10,274 nt of DNA from H111-94 sp034436045 (GTDB lineage: Bacteria > Chloroflexota > Ktedonobacteria > Ktedonobacterales > Ktedonobacteraceae). The position numbers and the translations under genes were made by a program. The stretch lies in contig DAOTVZ010000054.1 in the NCBI GenBank assembly GCA_034436045.1, positions 1 through 10,274 of the forward strand, written 5' to 3'. Shown here in pieces: positions 1-5,671 of the stretch (positions within the stretch are counted from its first letter, which is position 1; each line of letters begins with the position of its first letter). Under the pieces are notes generated by a model. The model searched no databases. It was not told where the DNA came from and saw only the letters and a list, made by a program, of their open reading frames with translations.

Positions 1-379
1 TAAAAGCCAAATATGTGAAATAAGCTAATGGTCCGTAGGAAAAGTGTATCATAGTTAATAACAAAAGACAAGCACACTCGAATTCCCGCCTTCACCGCTC
101 GCTACCTCTGGTTGTGTTCACTACATCCATCTACAGCCCGCAATAAGTGTTCTGCAAGAGACGATCTCAAAGGGCGAGATCAACGATTTTCATGCCTAAC
201 TTCCCTCTGAGTATGACTGTCTCTTTGCAAGGGGGCAGCGGTGAAATATGGTTGGAGAGAAGGCGGAGATCAGAATCATCGCAGGGAAGCGATGAACAGA
301 CACTCATCGGGCTTGTCAGGCGCTCAGAGCCTGATTACAGCCTTCAGGAATAGTGCCTGACATGACACCCATAAGGATT
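1..379. other. Intergenic region with no supported gene
   Basis: This stretch before the histidine kinase stop codon holds no protein that looks real. A 68-codon open frame at 147-353 has no good ribosome binding site and an arginine/serine-rich composition typical of non-coding sequence. Three small stem-loops are visible: GATCTC/GAGATC at 163-181, TCATCGC/GCGATGA at 276-295 and TCAGGC/GCCTGA at 316-334. None is followed by a T-run on either strand, so none is a good intrinsic terminator for the kinase gene. The first 80 bases are AT-rich and could hold a promoter for a gene outside the window, but I see no well-spaced hexamer pair. Confidence 0.6.
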
Positions 380-1237
380 CTACAGAGGCAGGTCAAAGGC
401 AAATGTAGTGCCTCTGTCCTCTGTATCAGCATGTGGTTCCAGGCGCAGTGTGCCGCCATGCGCCTCGATGATTGAGCGGGCGATATAAAGACCGAGGCCC
501 AGACCGGAGCGGTCACCGGCGGCCTTGAGGCGGCTGTAGGGCTGGAAAAGCTGCTCCAGATCGGCGGGGGGGATGCTGCTGCCCTGGTTGTGTACGCTAA
601 CGTGTACCCTGTCGGCATCAGTCCAGACCCGGATGGTGATAGTGGTATGTTCTTCCGAATATTTGGTGGCGTTGTCGAGCAGGTTGCCGATAACCTGCTG
701 GAGTCGCTCATTGTCCCATTGACCTGTAACCGGTTCATCAGGCAACAGGACATCAAACATATGGTAAGGAGCTACAGGACGAATACTCTCAACCACTTCC
801 TGTATCAGCGTATTGAGATTACATTTCGAGCGTATCAGGCTAAAGCGGTTGGTGGAGAGACGATTAGAGTCCAGCAGGTCATTGATCAGGCGACTCAAAC
901 GCTGAGCCTGCCCCATGATGATGCCGGAGCCACGCTGAACTGAGTCGGCACGCCCACCACGAATGCCCCGACCACTGCGGCCTGTCTTATCTGGCGCGAC
1001 AGTCTTTTCGTCGGGAGTGCAAGTATGACGGGAGAGCAGTCTGGCATAGTTCATGATGGGCGCGAGCGGGTTGCGCATCTCATGGATAATCATGGCGGTA
1101 AATTGCTCTTTCTGCTCCAGTTGAGCGCGCAATTCAGCATTCGCCGCCGTCAGGCGTGTCACTTGTTGCTGAAGCTGTTGTATGATCTCATCCTGGTTTA
1201 GAGGCATATTCTGAGTAGGCTCCCGTTGCACCTGCAT
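380..1237 (-). CDS. Cytoplasmic sensor histidine kinase, HisKA + HATPase_c
   Basis: A two-component histidine kinase of 285 residues that should autophosphorylate and pass phosphate to an unseen response regulator. There is no signal peptide, membrane segment or PAS/GAF domain. The first 47 residues are a Gln/Glu/Leu-rich coiled coil leading into the H-box IIHEMRNPLAP, with His52 as the phosphoacceptor. The second DHp helix (about 106-130, RLSRLINDLLDSNRL) is reached through an unusually long, basic Gly/Arg linker (about 70-105). The ATPase domain shows an N-box (GNLLDNATKYS, 184-194) and a G2 box (SGLGLGLYIAR, 244-254). The G1 box is VHNQGSSIP, with Asn217 where Asp is usual. The ATG at 1237 has an AAGGAG Shine-Dalgarno 7 nt upstream; a second Met at residue 11 is less well placed. 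No cognate response regulator gene lies in the window, so the signal and target are unknown. Confidence 0.9.
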   Translation of the reverse strand: MQVQREPTQNMPLNQDEIIQQLQQQVTRLTAANAELRAQLEQKEQFTAMIIHEMRNPLAPIMNYARLLSRHTCTPDEKTVAPDKTGRSGRGIRGGRADSVQRGSGIIMGQAQRLSRLINDLLDSNRLSTNRFSLIRSKCNLNTLIQEVVESIRPVAPYHMFDVLLPDEPVTGQWDNERLQQVIGNLLDNATKYSEEHTTITIRVWTDADRVHVSVHNQGSSIPPADLEQLFQPYSRLKAAGDRSGLGLGLYIARSIIEAHGGTLRLEPHADTEDRGTTFAFDLPL

Positions 1238-1263
1238 AAAAACACTCCTTCAACTGCCGACCT

Positions 1264-1289
1264 CAACCCGTCCCATACAGTGCGGGTTG
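1264..1289. promoter_or_regulatory. Inverted repeat in the histidine kinase leader
   Basis: CAACCCG at 1264-1270 is the exact reverse complement of CGGGTTG at 1283-1289, with a 12-base loop. It sits just downstream of the candidate -10, at the predicted transcription start. It could be an operator or a 5'-leader hairpin. No T-run follows, so it is not a terminator. Confidence 0.3.
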
Positions 1290-1293
1290 TGTA

Positions 1294-1299
1294 ATTATA
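1294..1299 (-). promoter_or_regulatory. Candidate -10 element for the histidine kinase gene
   Basis: The minus strand reads TATAAT, a perfect -10 hexamer, 57 bases before the kinase start codon. No good -35 hexamer lies 16-18 bp further upstream (TTCTTC is the best), so an activator may be needed or the call may be wrong. The predicted start would fall near 1287. Confidence 0.4.
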
Positions 1300-1354
1300 G
1301 TATACCGTGAATGGAAGAAGAAGGTATAGAAAATGCAAGTGTATAGGAATATTT

Positions 1355-1461
1355 GGGGGGGGCGTCCTTCTTTTTGTCGGTTGAGTGCAACTATGAACAG
1401 GACAACCGCCTGGCCTCATATCCTCAAAGCGAACAAAGCGACCGCAAAGGGACGCCCCTAC
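1355..1461. repeat. Degenerate GTAGGGGCGTC-ended repeat-like block
   Basis: The block begins with a run of eight G followed by CGTCC and ends with GGACGCCCCTAC, so GGGGCGTCC (1359-1367) pairs with GGACGCCCC (1450-1458). The right end, read on the minus strand, starts GTAGGGGCGTC, the same outer sequence as both element ends at 5251-5378 and 5475-5650. The inner hairpin found there is missing. It lies in the 279-base gap between the histidine kinase start and the stop of the 74-residue gene, where I see no coding sequence. It is probably an old or unrelated relative of those repeats. Confidence 0.35.
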
Positions 1462-1516
1462 AATGATACGAAGTTGCCCACGCCGACCATCTATTGTATG
1501 GGCATATCAGGTCATA

Positions 1517-1741
1517 TCATTCCTGGGAGGCAGAGGATGGCAACAGACCGATCTCTCGTAATTCTTCCTGAGCGGCTTCGCTCAGGCGATTCGCGTCCAG
1601 ACTAGGGTCGGCATGTGCGAGCAGGTGACGAAGGCGCTCGATAATCTCCAGGCGCGAATAGTAGTCAGAGGCCAGTAATAGCTCACCAACGGCGATTTCG
1701 ACCTGCTGCCGCTGTAATGCGGCTAGAAACGACTCTTCCAT
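1517..1741 (-). CDS. Small hypothetical protein (74 aa), downstream of fmdB-like gene
   Basis: A 74-residue acidic, Leu/Glu/Ala-rich protein that I do not recognise. It lacks cysteines, a signal peptide and membrane segments, and looks all-helical (for example SRLEIIERLRHLLAHADPSL and AAQEELREIGLL). The ATG at 1741 is preferred over the in-frame TTG one codon upstream because a GGAGG Shine-Dalgarno ends 5 nt before the ATG. It starts 40 bases after the stop of the FmdB-like gene on the same strand with no terminator between them, so the two are probably co-transcribed. Codon use and the good ribosome site make it a likely real gene. Its function is unknown, and a role linked to the zinc-ribbon protein is only suggested by position. 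Confidence 0.65.
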   Translation of the reverse strand: MEESFLAALQRQQVEIAVGELLLASDYYSRLEIIERLRHLLAHADPSLDANRLSEAAQEELREIGLLPSSASQE

Positions 1742-1781
1742 CAAGCCCTCCCATGAATATGTAATCTATCGTTATCTATCG

Positions 1782-2126
1782 TTACACGCTGGCTCCCACC
1801 GGAACCTGTGCGTTCTTCGCGCTGGCGGATGCGCCGGTCGAACCACCGGTGCCGCTGCTCTCAGAAGTCTTACCACTCTCAGTGGGCTTGTTGCCATTAC
1901 TCTGGCTACTGGCAGTCACTTCAGACTTCTTGCCTTCCGGGATGGAGCCATTGCCGTGATCTGTCTTATAGAAACCGGAACCTTTGAAGACGATGCCCGC
2001 AGGATAGAATACACGACGAATATGATGACCACATTCGGGGCAGCTCTGCAATGGCTGGTCGCTCATTTTCTGCCACGCCTCAAAGCGATGGCTGCATGTC
2101 TCACACAGATACTCATACGTTGGCAT
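1782..2126 (-). CDS. FmdB family zinc-ribbon protein
   Basis: A 114-residue member of the FmdB-type putative regulatory protein family. The N-terminal ribbon starts MPTYEYLCETC and has two CxxC knuckles, Cys8/Cys11 and Cys29/Cys32, which should bind one zinc or iron. The family hallmark GIVFKGSGFYKTD follows at about 44-56. The last 50 or so residues are a disordered Ser/Gly/Thr/Lys tail, common in this family and of no clear function. The family takes its name from a protein proposed to regulate formamidase/amidase expression, but most members have no proven role, and nothing here shows an amide substrate. The start is supported by an AGAGGTG Shine-Dalgarno 9-10 nt upstream. The gene probably heads an operon with the 74-residue gene and has its own promoter at 2209-2237. 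Confidence 0.88.
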   Translation of the reverse strand: MPTYEYLCETCSHRFEAWQKMSDQPLQSCPECGHHIRRVFYPAGIVFKGSGFYKTDHGNGSIPEGKKSEVTASSQSNGNKPTESGKTSESSGTGGSTGASASAKNAQVPVGASV

Positions 2127-2208
2127 CTACCAATCACCTCTTACTGTTGTGGACGTACAGACGGTAGGCTATAGTTCTGTGCGCCCCTACTTATACCCTC
2201 TGTATGTT

Positions 2209-2237
2209 ATAGTAGCGTGAATTTTGTTCGCTGTCAA
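2209..2237 (-). promoter_or_regulatory. Sigma-70-like promoter of the fmdB-type gene
   Basis: On the minus strand, TTGACA (2237-2232) is followed after exactly 17 bases by TACTAT (2214-2209). The predicted start lies near 2202, giving a leader of about 75 bases. The -35 is perfect and the -10 matches 4 of 6 positions. The 16-bp palindrome at 2248-2263 lies about 10 bp upstream of the -35. Confidence 0.6.
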
Positions 2238-2247
2238 TCATCCGCCA

Positions 2248-2263
2248 CGAGTGCTAGCACTCG
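2248..2263. promoter_or_regulatory. 16-bp perfect palindrome between divergent promoters (operator candidate)
   Basis: CGAGTGCTAGCACTCG is a perfect palindrome without a spacer. It lies between the fmdB-type promoter (2209-2237, minus) and the -10 hexamer for the hydrolase (2299-2304, plus), so one bound dimer could act on both. GAGTGCTA and TAGCACTC resemble half-sites of the HrcA operator CIRCE, but the order is inside-out and there is no 9-base spacer, so it is not a canonical CIRCE element. Confidence 0.45.
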
Positions 2264-2298
2264 CTCTGACAAAAATAGCGGCCCGAACAAGACTCGTC

Positions 2299-2304
2299 TA
2301 TAAT
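2299..2304 (+). promoter_or_regulatory. Candidate -10 element for the alpha/beta hydrolase gene
   Basis: A perfect TATAAT lies 165 bases before the hydrolase start. No convincing -35 sits at 16-18 bp (CTGACA at 2265-2270 is too far away). If it is used, the transcript has a leader of about 158 bases that contains the stem-loop at 2361-2392. Confidence 0.4.
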
Positions 2305-2360
2305 AACACACAACCACTGCCGATTATTGCACGCAAGGCAAGAAGAACCATCGAGGCAAG

Positions 2361-2392
2361 GCACCCGCAAGGGGGATACCTTGCCCCGGTGC
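2361..2392 (+). other. Stem-loop in the hydrolase 5' leader
   Basis: GCACC (2361-2365) pairs with GGTGC (2388-2392), and GCAAGG (2367-2372) pairs with CCTTGC (2379-2384). Together they give an 11-bp stem with a small internal bulge and a six-base loop. It lies in the predicted leader, about 75 bases before the start codon. No known riboswitch is recognised, and it may simply be a stable leader structure. Confidence 0.3.
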
Positions 2393-2468
2393 GTGCGCTG
2401 GACGCGATGTGGTAGTATTTGGGAGAGGAACAAACAAGGTCTTTGCAGCAAAACGAGGTAGGACGACT

Positions 2469-3119
2469 ATGGGCAGTAATCAGGTCTTGCATGTGAATGT
2501 GCCGTCGCCGCTGGGCCATCTCGAAGGCATCTTGAAACCGGAAGAAGAGGGGTCACAACCCCGCTATGTCAGCATAGTCTGTCATCCACACCCATTGTAT
2601 GGGGGCACGATGCATAACAAGGTTGTGTTTAAGGTGGCGCAGACGCTGCATGGTATGAATATTCCGGCACTGCGTTTCAACTTTCGTGGCGTGGGGCGCA
2701 GCAGCGGCACCTATGATGAGGGGCGTGGCGAGGCAGACGATGTGCGCTATGCCCTGGAGTTCATGAGCCGCCGCTATCCAGGTGTGCCTGCTATCATCGC
2801 CGGTTTCTCCTTCGGGGCCTTCGTGGGCATTCGCGTAGCCGCCGTCGATGATCGCGTGCAGGTCATGATAGGATTAGGCACACCGGCGCGCTGGTTTGGC
2901 GACGATACCTTGCAAGGTTGCTATAAGCCCAAACTCTTCATTCACGGCACGCAGGACGAACTCGCCCCCTACGAACAGACCCAACGCTGGTTCGAGCAGG
3001 TGCCCCCACCCAAAAGTATGATCGCCATCCCCGGTGCCGACCACTTTTTCCAAAACCGCCTCGACGAAGTACAGGCCATCATCATCGGCTTCGTGCAATC
3101 TCTGGAACAACCCGCGTAA
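2469..3119 (+). CDS. Alpha/beta superfamily hydrolase (COG2945-like)
   Basis: A 216-residue cytoplasmic serine hydrolase of the short alpha/beta-fold type. The catalytic triad is readable: nucleophile Ser114 in GFSFG (112-116), acid Asp163 in HGTQDELAP, and base His192 in GADHFF. HPHPLYGGTMHNKVV (39-53) and FRGVGRSSG (72-80) are typical of the COG2945 group of uncharacterised esterase/acyl-hydrolase-like proteins. There is no signal peptide or lid insertion, so a small soluble ester or thioester substrate is likely but unidentified. The start at 2469 is chosen over an in-frame ATG at 2409 because homology begins just after it and the upstream 20 residues are basic and unlike the family; AGGA lies 5 nt before it. 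The gene is divergent from the fmdB-type operon and shares its regulatory region. Confidence 0.88.
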   Translation: MGSNQVLHVNVPSPLGHLEGILKPEEEGSQPRYVSIVCHPHPLYGGTMHNKVVFKVAQTLHGMNIPALRFNFRGVGRSSGTYDEGRGEADDVRYALEFMSRRYPGVPAIIAGFSFGAFVGIRVAAVDDRVQVMIGLGTPARWFGDDTLQGCYKPKLFIHGTQDELAPYEQTQRWFEQVPPPKSMIAIPGADHFFQNRLDEVQAIIIGFVQSLEQPA

Positions 3120-3204
3120 AAAGATATAGCTATGAATAAATGGTACCCGAAAACTCCGCTTCTTGCATCATATAGAGGTGTACAAGAAAACTTGTATGTA
3201 TGTT

Positions 3205-3222
3205 ACTTATCATCTGATAAGT
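3205..3222. promoter_or_regulatory. Operator-like inverted repeat upstream of tspO-like gene
   Basis: ACTTATCA at 3205-3212 and TGATAAGT at 3215-3222 are perfect 8-bp inverted arms around a TC centre, only 22 bases before the TspO-like start codon and just before its Shine-Dalgarno. A second short repeat, TACAAG/CTTGTA around AAAA, lies at 3181-3196. The size and symmetry suit a dimeric repressor of MarR, Rrf2 or TetR type, but the regulator is not identifiable. The AT-rich TATATT at 3225-3230 is too close to the start codon to be an obvious -10. Confidence 0.4.
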
Positions 3223-3244
3223 TTTATATTGAAAGGATGCTGCT

Positions 3245-3916
3245 ATGGATAGAACTGATGTAAAAGAGACGGGCCTTGAAAAGGAGCCTGTTTTGCAGAG
3301 GCAAGCAGATAAAAAGTGGCACTGGTACCAGGGGCTGGCCTTCTGGGCCATTGTGCAACTGCTCACCTTCGCCTTCTCCGGCCTGACCAGTCTGGTAGCA
3401 GGCAACACGAAAGGCAAGAGTGGACGTGAGCTATTCTTTGGCGATGTCTCCTACTTCCGTCAACTCAAGCAGGCGAAGATCACGCCGCCCTCGTGGGTTT
3501 TTGGTCCCGCCTGGACGATTAACAACTTCTTTGCCATCTGGGCCGCTCTGCGCGTACTGAACAAGCCGAAGGACACACCAGGACGCAAGGAGTTTCTGGC
3601 CTTGCAGGCAGCGACATGGATCGAGTTCGTGATCTTCAATGCGGCCTATTTTAGCCTGCGTTCGCCCATTAACGCCTTTATACTCACAGTAAGCTTCTTT
3701 GGATTCACGCTTGCCAGCGCCTTTGTGGCCCTCTTCCGTCTCAAGGATAGCACGGTGGCGCTGCTGCTGACCTCGCTCTATATCTGGCTTACTATCGCTA
3801 CCACCGCCGCGACATTCCAGATGCTGTGGAATCACGACGAGTGCTATAACATTGGCCCCTTCACAAAGCCGGTGGCATGGTTGGAGAAGAGGTCTGACCA
3901 TACCTCTACGGTTTGA
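3245..3916 (+). CDS. TspO/MBR family membrane protein
   Basis: A 223-residue, five-helix membrane protein of the TspO/MBR (peripheral benzodiazepine receptor-like, tryptophan-rich sensory) family, which binds porphyrins and related ligands and modulates stress or pigment metabolism. The family core is seen as PPSWVFGPAWT (81-91) followed by an Asn/Trp-rich second helix. Predicted helices are at about 31-53, 83-106, 116-136, 141-164 and 170-196. The usual PYLaW motif of helix 5 is replaced by SLYIWLTIATTAATFQMLW, so it is a divergent member. It also carries a charged N-terminal extension of about 27 residues and a hydrophilic C-tail, longer than typical 150-170 residue forms. AAGGA lies 8 nt before the ATG. 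It converges on the broken ABC gene with an 11-bp overlap. Ligand and role are not shown by the context. Confidence 0.82.
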   Translation: MDRTDVKETGLEKEPVLQRQADKKWHWYQGLAFWAIVQLLTFAFSGLTSLVAGNTKGKSGRELFFGDVSYFRQLKQAKITPPSWVFGPAWTINNFFAIWAALRVLNKPKDTPGRKEFLALQAATWIEFVIFNAAYFSLRSPINAFILTVSFFGFTLASAFVALFRLKDSTVALLLTSLYIWLTIATTAATFQMLWNHDECYNIGPFTKPVAWLEKRSDHTSTV

Positions 3917-4397
3917 CCGGTACAAAGCCGGTGCCGGGTTGATAATCGGGCGATTGATGGCGGAAGTAGGTGTTGTAGAGTTCGGCATAGTGACCACCAC
4001 GCTGCATTAGACTCTCGTGATCCCCCTCCTCGACAATACGCCCATGCTCTAAGACGATGATGCGGTCGGCGTAGCGAATGGTTGAGAGGCGATGCGCGAT
4101 GAGGATGGCGGTGCGCCTGGCCAGGATGATGTCAAGCCCCTCCTGAATCTGTGCCTCGGTGAGCGGGTCTACGCTGGCGGTGGCCTCGTCCAGAATGATG
4201 ATGGCGGGGTCTTGCAGCAGTACGCGAGCCAGTGCCACCAACTGACGTTGCCCCATTGACAACGCCCGGCTCGCCTCGCCGACCAGCGTGTTGAGGCCCT
4301 CCGGCAGAGTTTCTAGCCAGTCGCCGCCACCGATCTGTTGCGCCACGCGCTCGACCTCGGCATCGCTGGCTTCACGCAGAGCGCCAAAGTAGACCAC
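3906..4397 (-). pseudogene. Broken ABC exporter, C-terminal half of ATP-binding domain
   Basis: This 163-codon frame encodes the back half of an ABC exporter nucleotide-binding domain. The signature loop LSMGQRQL (46-53), Walker B IIILDE (66-71), D-loop SVD and switch His102 (LIAHRLSTI) are all intact. The Walker A P-loop, A-loop and Q-loop that should lie upstream are absent, so it cannot bind ATP as a normal site. It opens only with a GTG inside the upstream fragment and has no ribosome binding site of its own. Its first residues VVYFG look like the end of a transmembrane helix 6, fused directly to ALREASDAEV, which belongs after the Q-loop. It is therefore read as the 3' part of one exporter gene with the fragment at 4372-5223. 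An independent, functional small protein is unlikely. Confidence 0.85.
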
Positions 4398-5223
4398 GAT
4401 TAATGGTCAGGCCCAGGTTGGCAATCATGAACAGCACAGGGAAAATGCCGTTATACAGGTAGCCAGAGCGCAGATTGACCTGGTAGGACTGCTCGTTCAC
4501 CTGCTTAAACTCGTCATACATGTTTTGCTCTTGCCGGAAGTTTTTGGCGATGGTGATGCCACTAACGATCTCCTGCACATTGGCGTTGACGCGCGCGACC
4601 GAGCGCTGTGAGCGCTGCGTCGAGATACGCGCGATGTGCCGGAAGAGCAGTGCCACGCCAATGATGAGCGGCACAATAATCAGTGCCAGCAAGGCCAGTT
4701 GGTAGTTGATAAAGAAAAGGATCACGGCCAGGATCACGAACAACAACAGCTGGCTGAGCAGGTTCAACGTGAGGGTGACGACGGTGGCGAAGCTGTCGGT
4801 ATCCGAGGTGACGCGGCTGACGATCTTGCCCGACGAGAACTCGTCGAAGAAGGACATATCGCGCTCCATAACCGCGTTAAAGGCATCTTCGCGCACATTC
4901 AGCACTACGTCGCCGACAGCGCGCGCACTGTACCACTGGCGAAACAGGTTACAGACCCACCACAGGCCGCCGGATAGCAGGATGAAGCTGCCGATAATCA
5001 GCGCCGTCGTCTGCGCGTGGGCGGTCACCAGGTTATCCAGACTGTGCGAGATAATCAACGGGAAGGCAGCATCCAGCAGCGCGCTGGCAACCACCAGTAC
5101 GGTCAGCAGAAGAATAGTCTTCGTGTGAGGCCAGAAGTACCGCACAATGCGTCTCACCAGCATACTATCTTTGTAATTGCGGTCGTATGCCTCGGCATCC
5201 AGACCATCCATGATAAAACCCAT
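4372..5223 (-). pseudogene. Broken ABC exporter, transmembrane domain
   Basis: This 283-codon frame is the membrane domain of a type I (MsbA/BmrA-like) ABC exporter half-transporter. Hydrophobic segments lie at about 36-58, 72-93, 149-170, 173-193 and 255-275. The intracellular-loop motif FFDEFSSGKIVSRVTSDTDSF (125-145) is typical. The reading frame leaves the family after ANLGLTI (about residue 274) and ends with a short unrelated NRGLLWRSA tail. One extra base near 4400 would explain this, since the neighbouring frame continues as IVVYFG, the expected next part of helix 6. A full exporter is about 580-620 residues, while the two fragments supply about 430, so roughly 500-600 bp around the Walker A region are missing. 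The start codon is only 28 bases from a repeat element (5251-5378), which may have cut it off from its promoter. Confidence 0.85.
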
Positions 5224-5250
5224 GATCTCTGTTTCCCTGTCGTCAGATAC

Positions 5251-5378
5251 GCCCCCGTAGGGGCGTCATGAATGACGCCCTGCTCATCCTTCTCACCCCC
5301 TGCTCATCCTTCTCATCCCCTGCTTGCTCGCCCGTCGAGGGGCTTCCAGGGCGTCATGAATGACGCCCCTACGGGGGC
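5251..5378. repeat. REP/BIME-like element 1 (GTAG hairpin pair, 2 tandem 20-mers)
   Basis: A 128-bp element bounded by 30-bp nearly perfect inverted ends (5251-5280 and 5349-5378). Each end contains the tetranucleotide GTAG (5257-5260; CTAC at 5369-5372) next to a 20-nt palindrome GGGCGTCATGAATGACGCCC (5261-5280 and 5349-5368). GTAG followed by a hairpin, in inverted pairs, is the known layout of REP sequences handled by RAYT (TnpA-REP) transposases. Between the ends are two 20-bp tandem units (5281-5320) and a TGCTTGCTCG...GCTTCCA segment. No target-site duplication is evident. No transposase is in the window. Confidence 0.75.
5281..5320. repeat. Tandem 20-bp repeat, two units
   Basis: Two head-to-tail copies of TGCTCATCCTTCTCACCCCC, differing by one base, form the interior of element 1. 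The strand shown is almost all pyrimidine. The unit is not a multiple of three and is not coding. Confidence 0.85.
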
Positions 5379-5474
5379 TTCCAATTGCCGGTTTCAGGTG
5401 AAAATTTTCATCATCGTGATCTGCTTGCTCGCCCGTCGATGCACACTCTGAACATGACGATGCATTTCCGCCAC
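5379..5474. other. Spacer between the two repeat elements
   Basis: These 96 bases contain no gene. They include a second copy of CTGCTTGCTCGCCCGTCGA (5421-5439), which also occurs inside element 1 at 5320-5338. This suggests that part of a third element, or a duplication remnant, lies here. Confidence 0.5.
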
Positions 5475-5650
5475 CCGTAGGGGCGTCATTCATGACGCCC
5501 TGCTCACCCTTCTCACACCCTGCTCATCCTTCTCTCCCCCTGCTCACCCATCTCACACCCTGCTCATCCTTCTCACCCCCTGCTCACCCTTCTCACGCAC
5601 TATCTGCTCGTCGGTGCGCTTCCAGGGCGTCATGAATGACGCCCCTACGG
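5475..5650. repeat. REP/BIME-like element 2 (GTAG hairpin pair, 5 tandem 20-mers)
   Basis: A 176-bp element with perfect 26-bp inverted ends (5475-5500 and 5625-5650). GTAG at 5477-5480 and CTAC at 5645-5648 flank 20-nt palindromes at 5481-5500 and 5625-5644. The interior has five 20-bp tandem units (5501-5600), then a TATCTGCTCGTCGGTGCGCT segment related to the matching part of element 1. It ends 22 bases from the stop codon of the solute-binding protein gene, so it could also act as a 3'-end hairpin for that transcript. Confidence 0.75.
5501..5600. repeat. Tandem 20-bp repeat, five units
   Basis: Five head-to-tail copies related to TGCTCAYCCTTCTCACCCCC start at 5501, 5521, 5541, 5561 and 5581, with one to four changes per unit. 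The repeats carry a strong pyrimidine bias on the plus strand. Copy number differs from element 1, as expected for replication slippage or unequal recombination. Confidence 0.85.
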
Positions 5651-5671
5651 ATTATGGTCGAATACGATAAA

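Noticed and set aside
276..334. Terminators for the histidine kinase gene
   Set aside because: Both short stem-loops lack a downstream T-run on the minus strand.
147..353. 68-codon open frame as a gene
   Set aside because: No ribosome binding site, non-protein-like composition, and no recognisable motif.
2248..2263. CIRCE element (HrcA operator)
   Set aside because: CIRCE has TTAGCACTC, nine bases, then GAGTGCTAA. Here the half-sites are in the opposite order with no spacer, and no chaperone gene is adjacent.
3181..3196. Terminator for the hydrolase gene
   Set aside because: The stem is only six AT-rich base pairs and is not followed by a T-run.
3906..5223. Two intact genes for separate ABC permease and ATPase subunits
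   Set aside because: The ATPase part lacks Walker A and Q-loop, and the permease part ends mid-helix 6 with a frameshift signature, so they are pieces of one exporter gene.
5293..5493. 66-codon minus-strand open frame
   Set aside because: It is made of repeat-element sequence and spacer, with no ribosome binding site.
5281..5600. Tandem 20-mers as a CRISPR array
   Set aside because: The units are directly adjacent with no unique spacers, and no cas genes are present.
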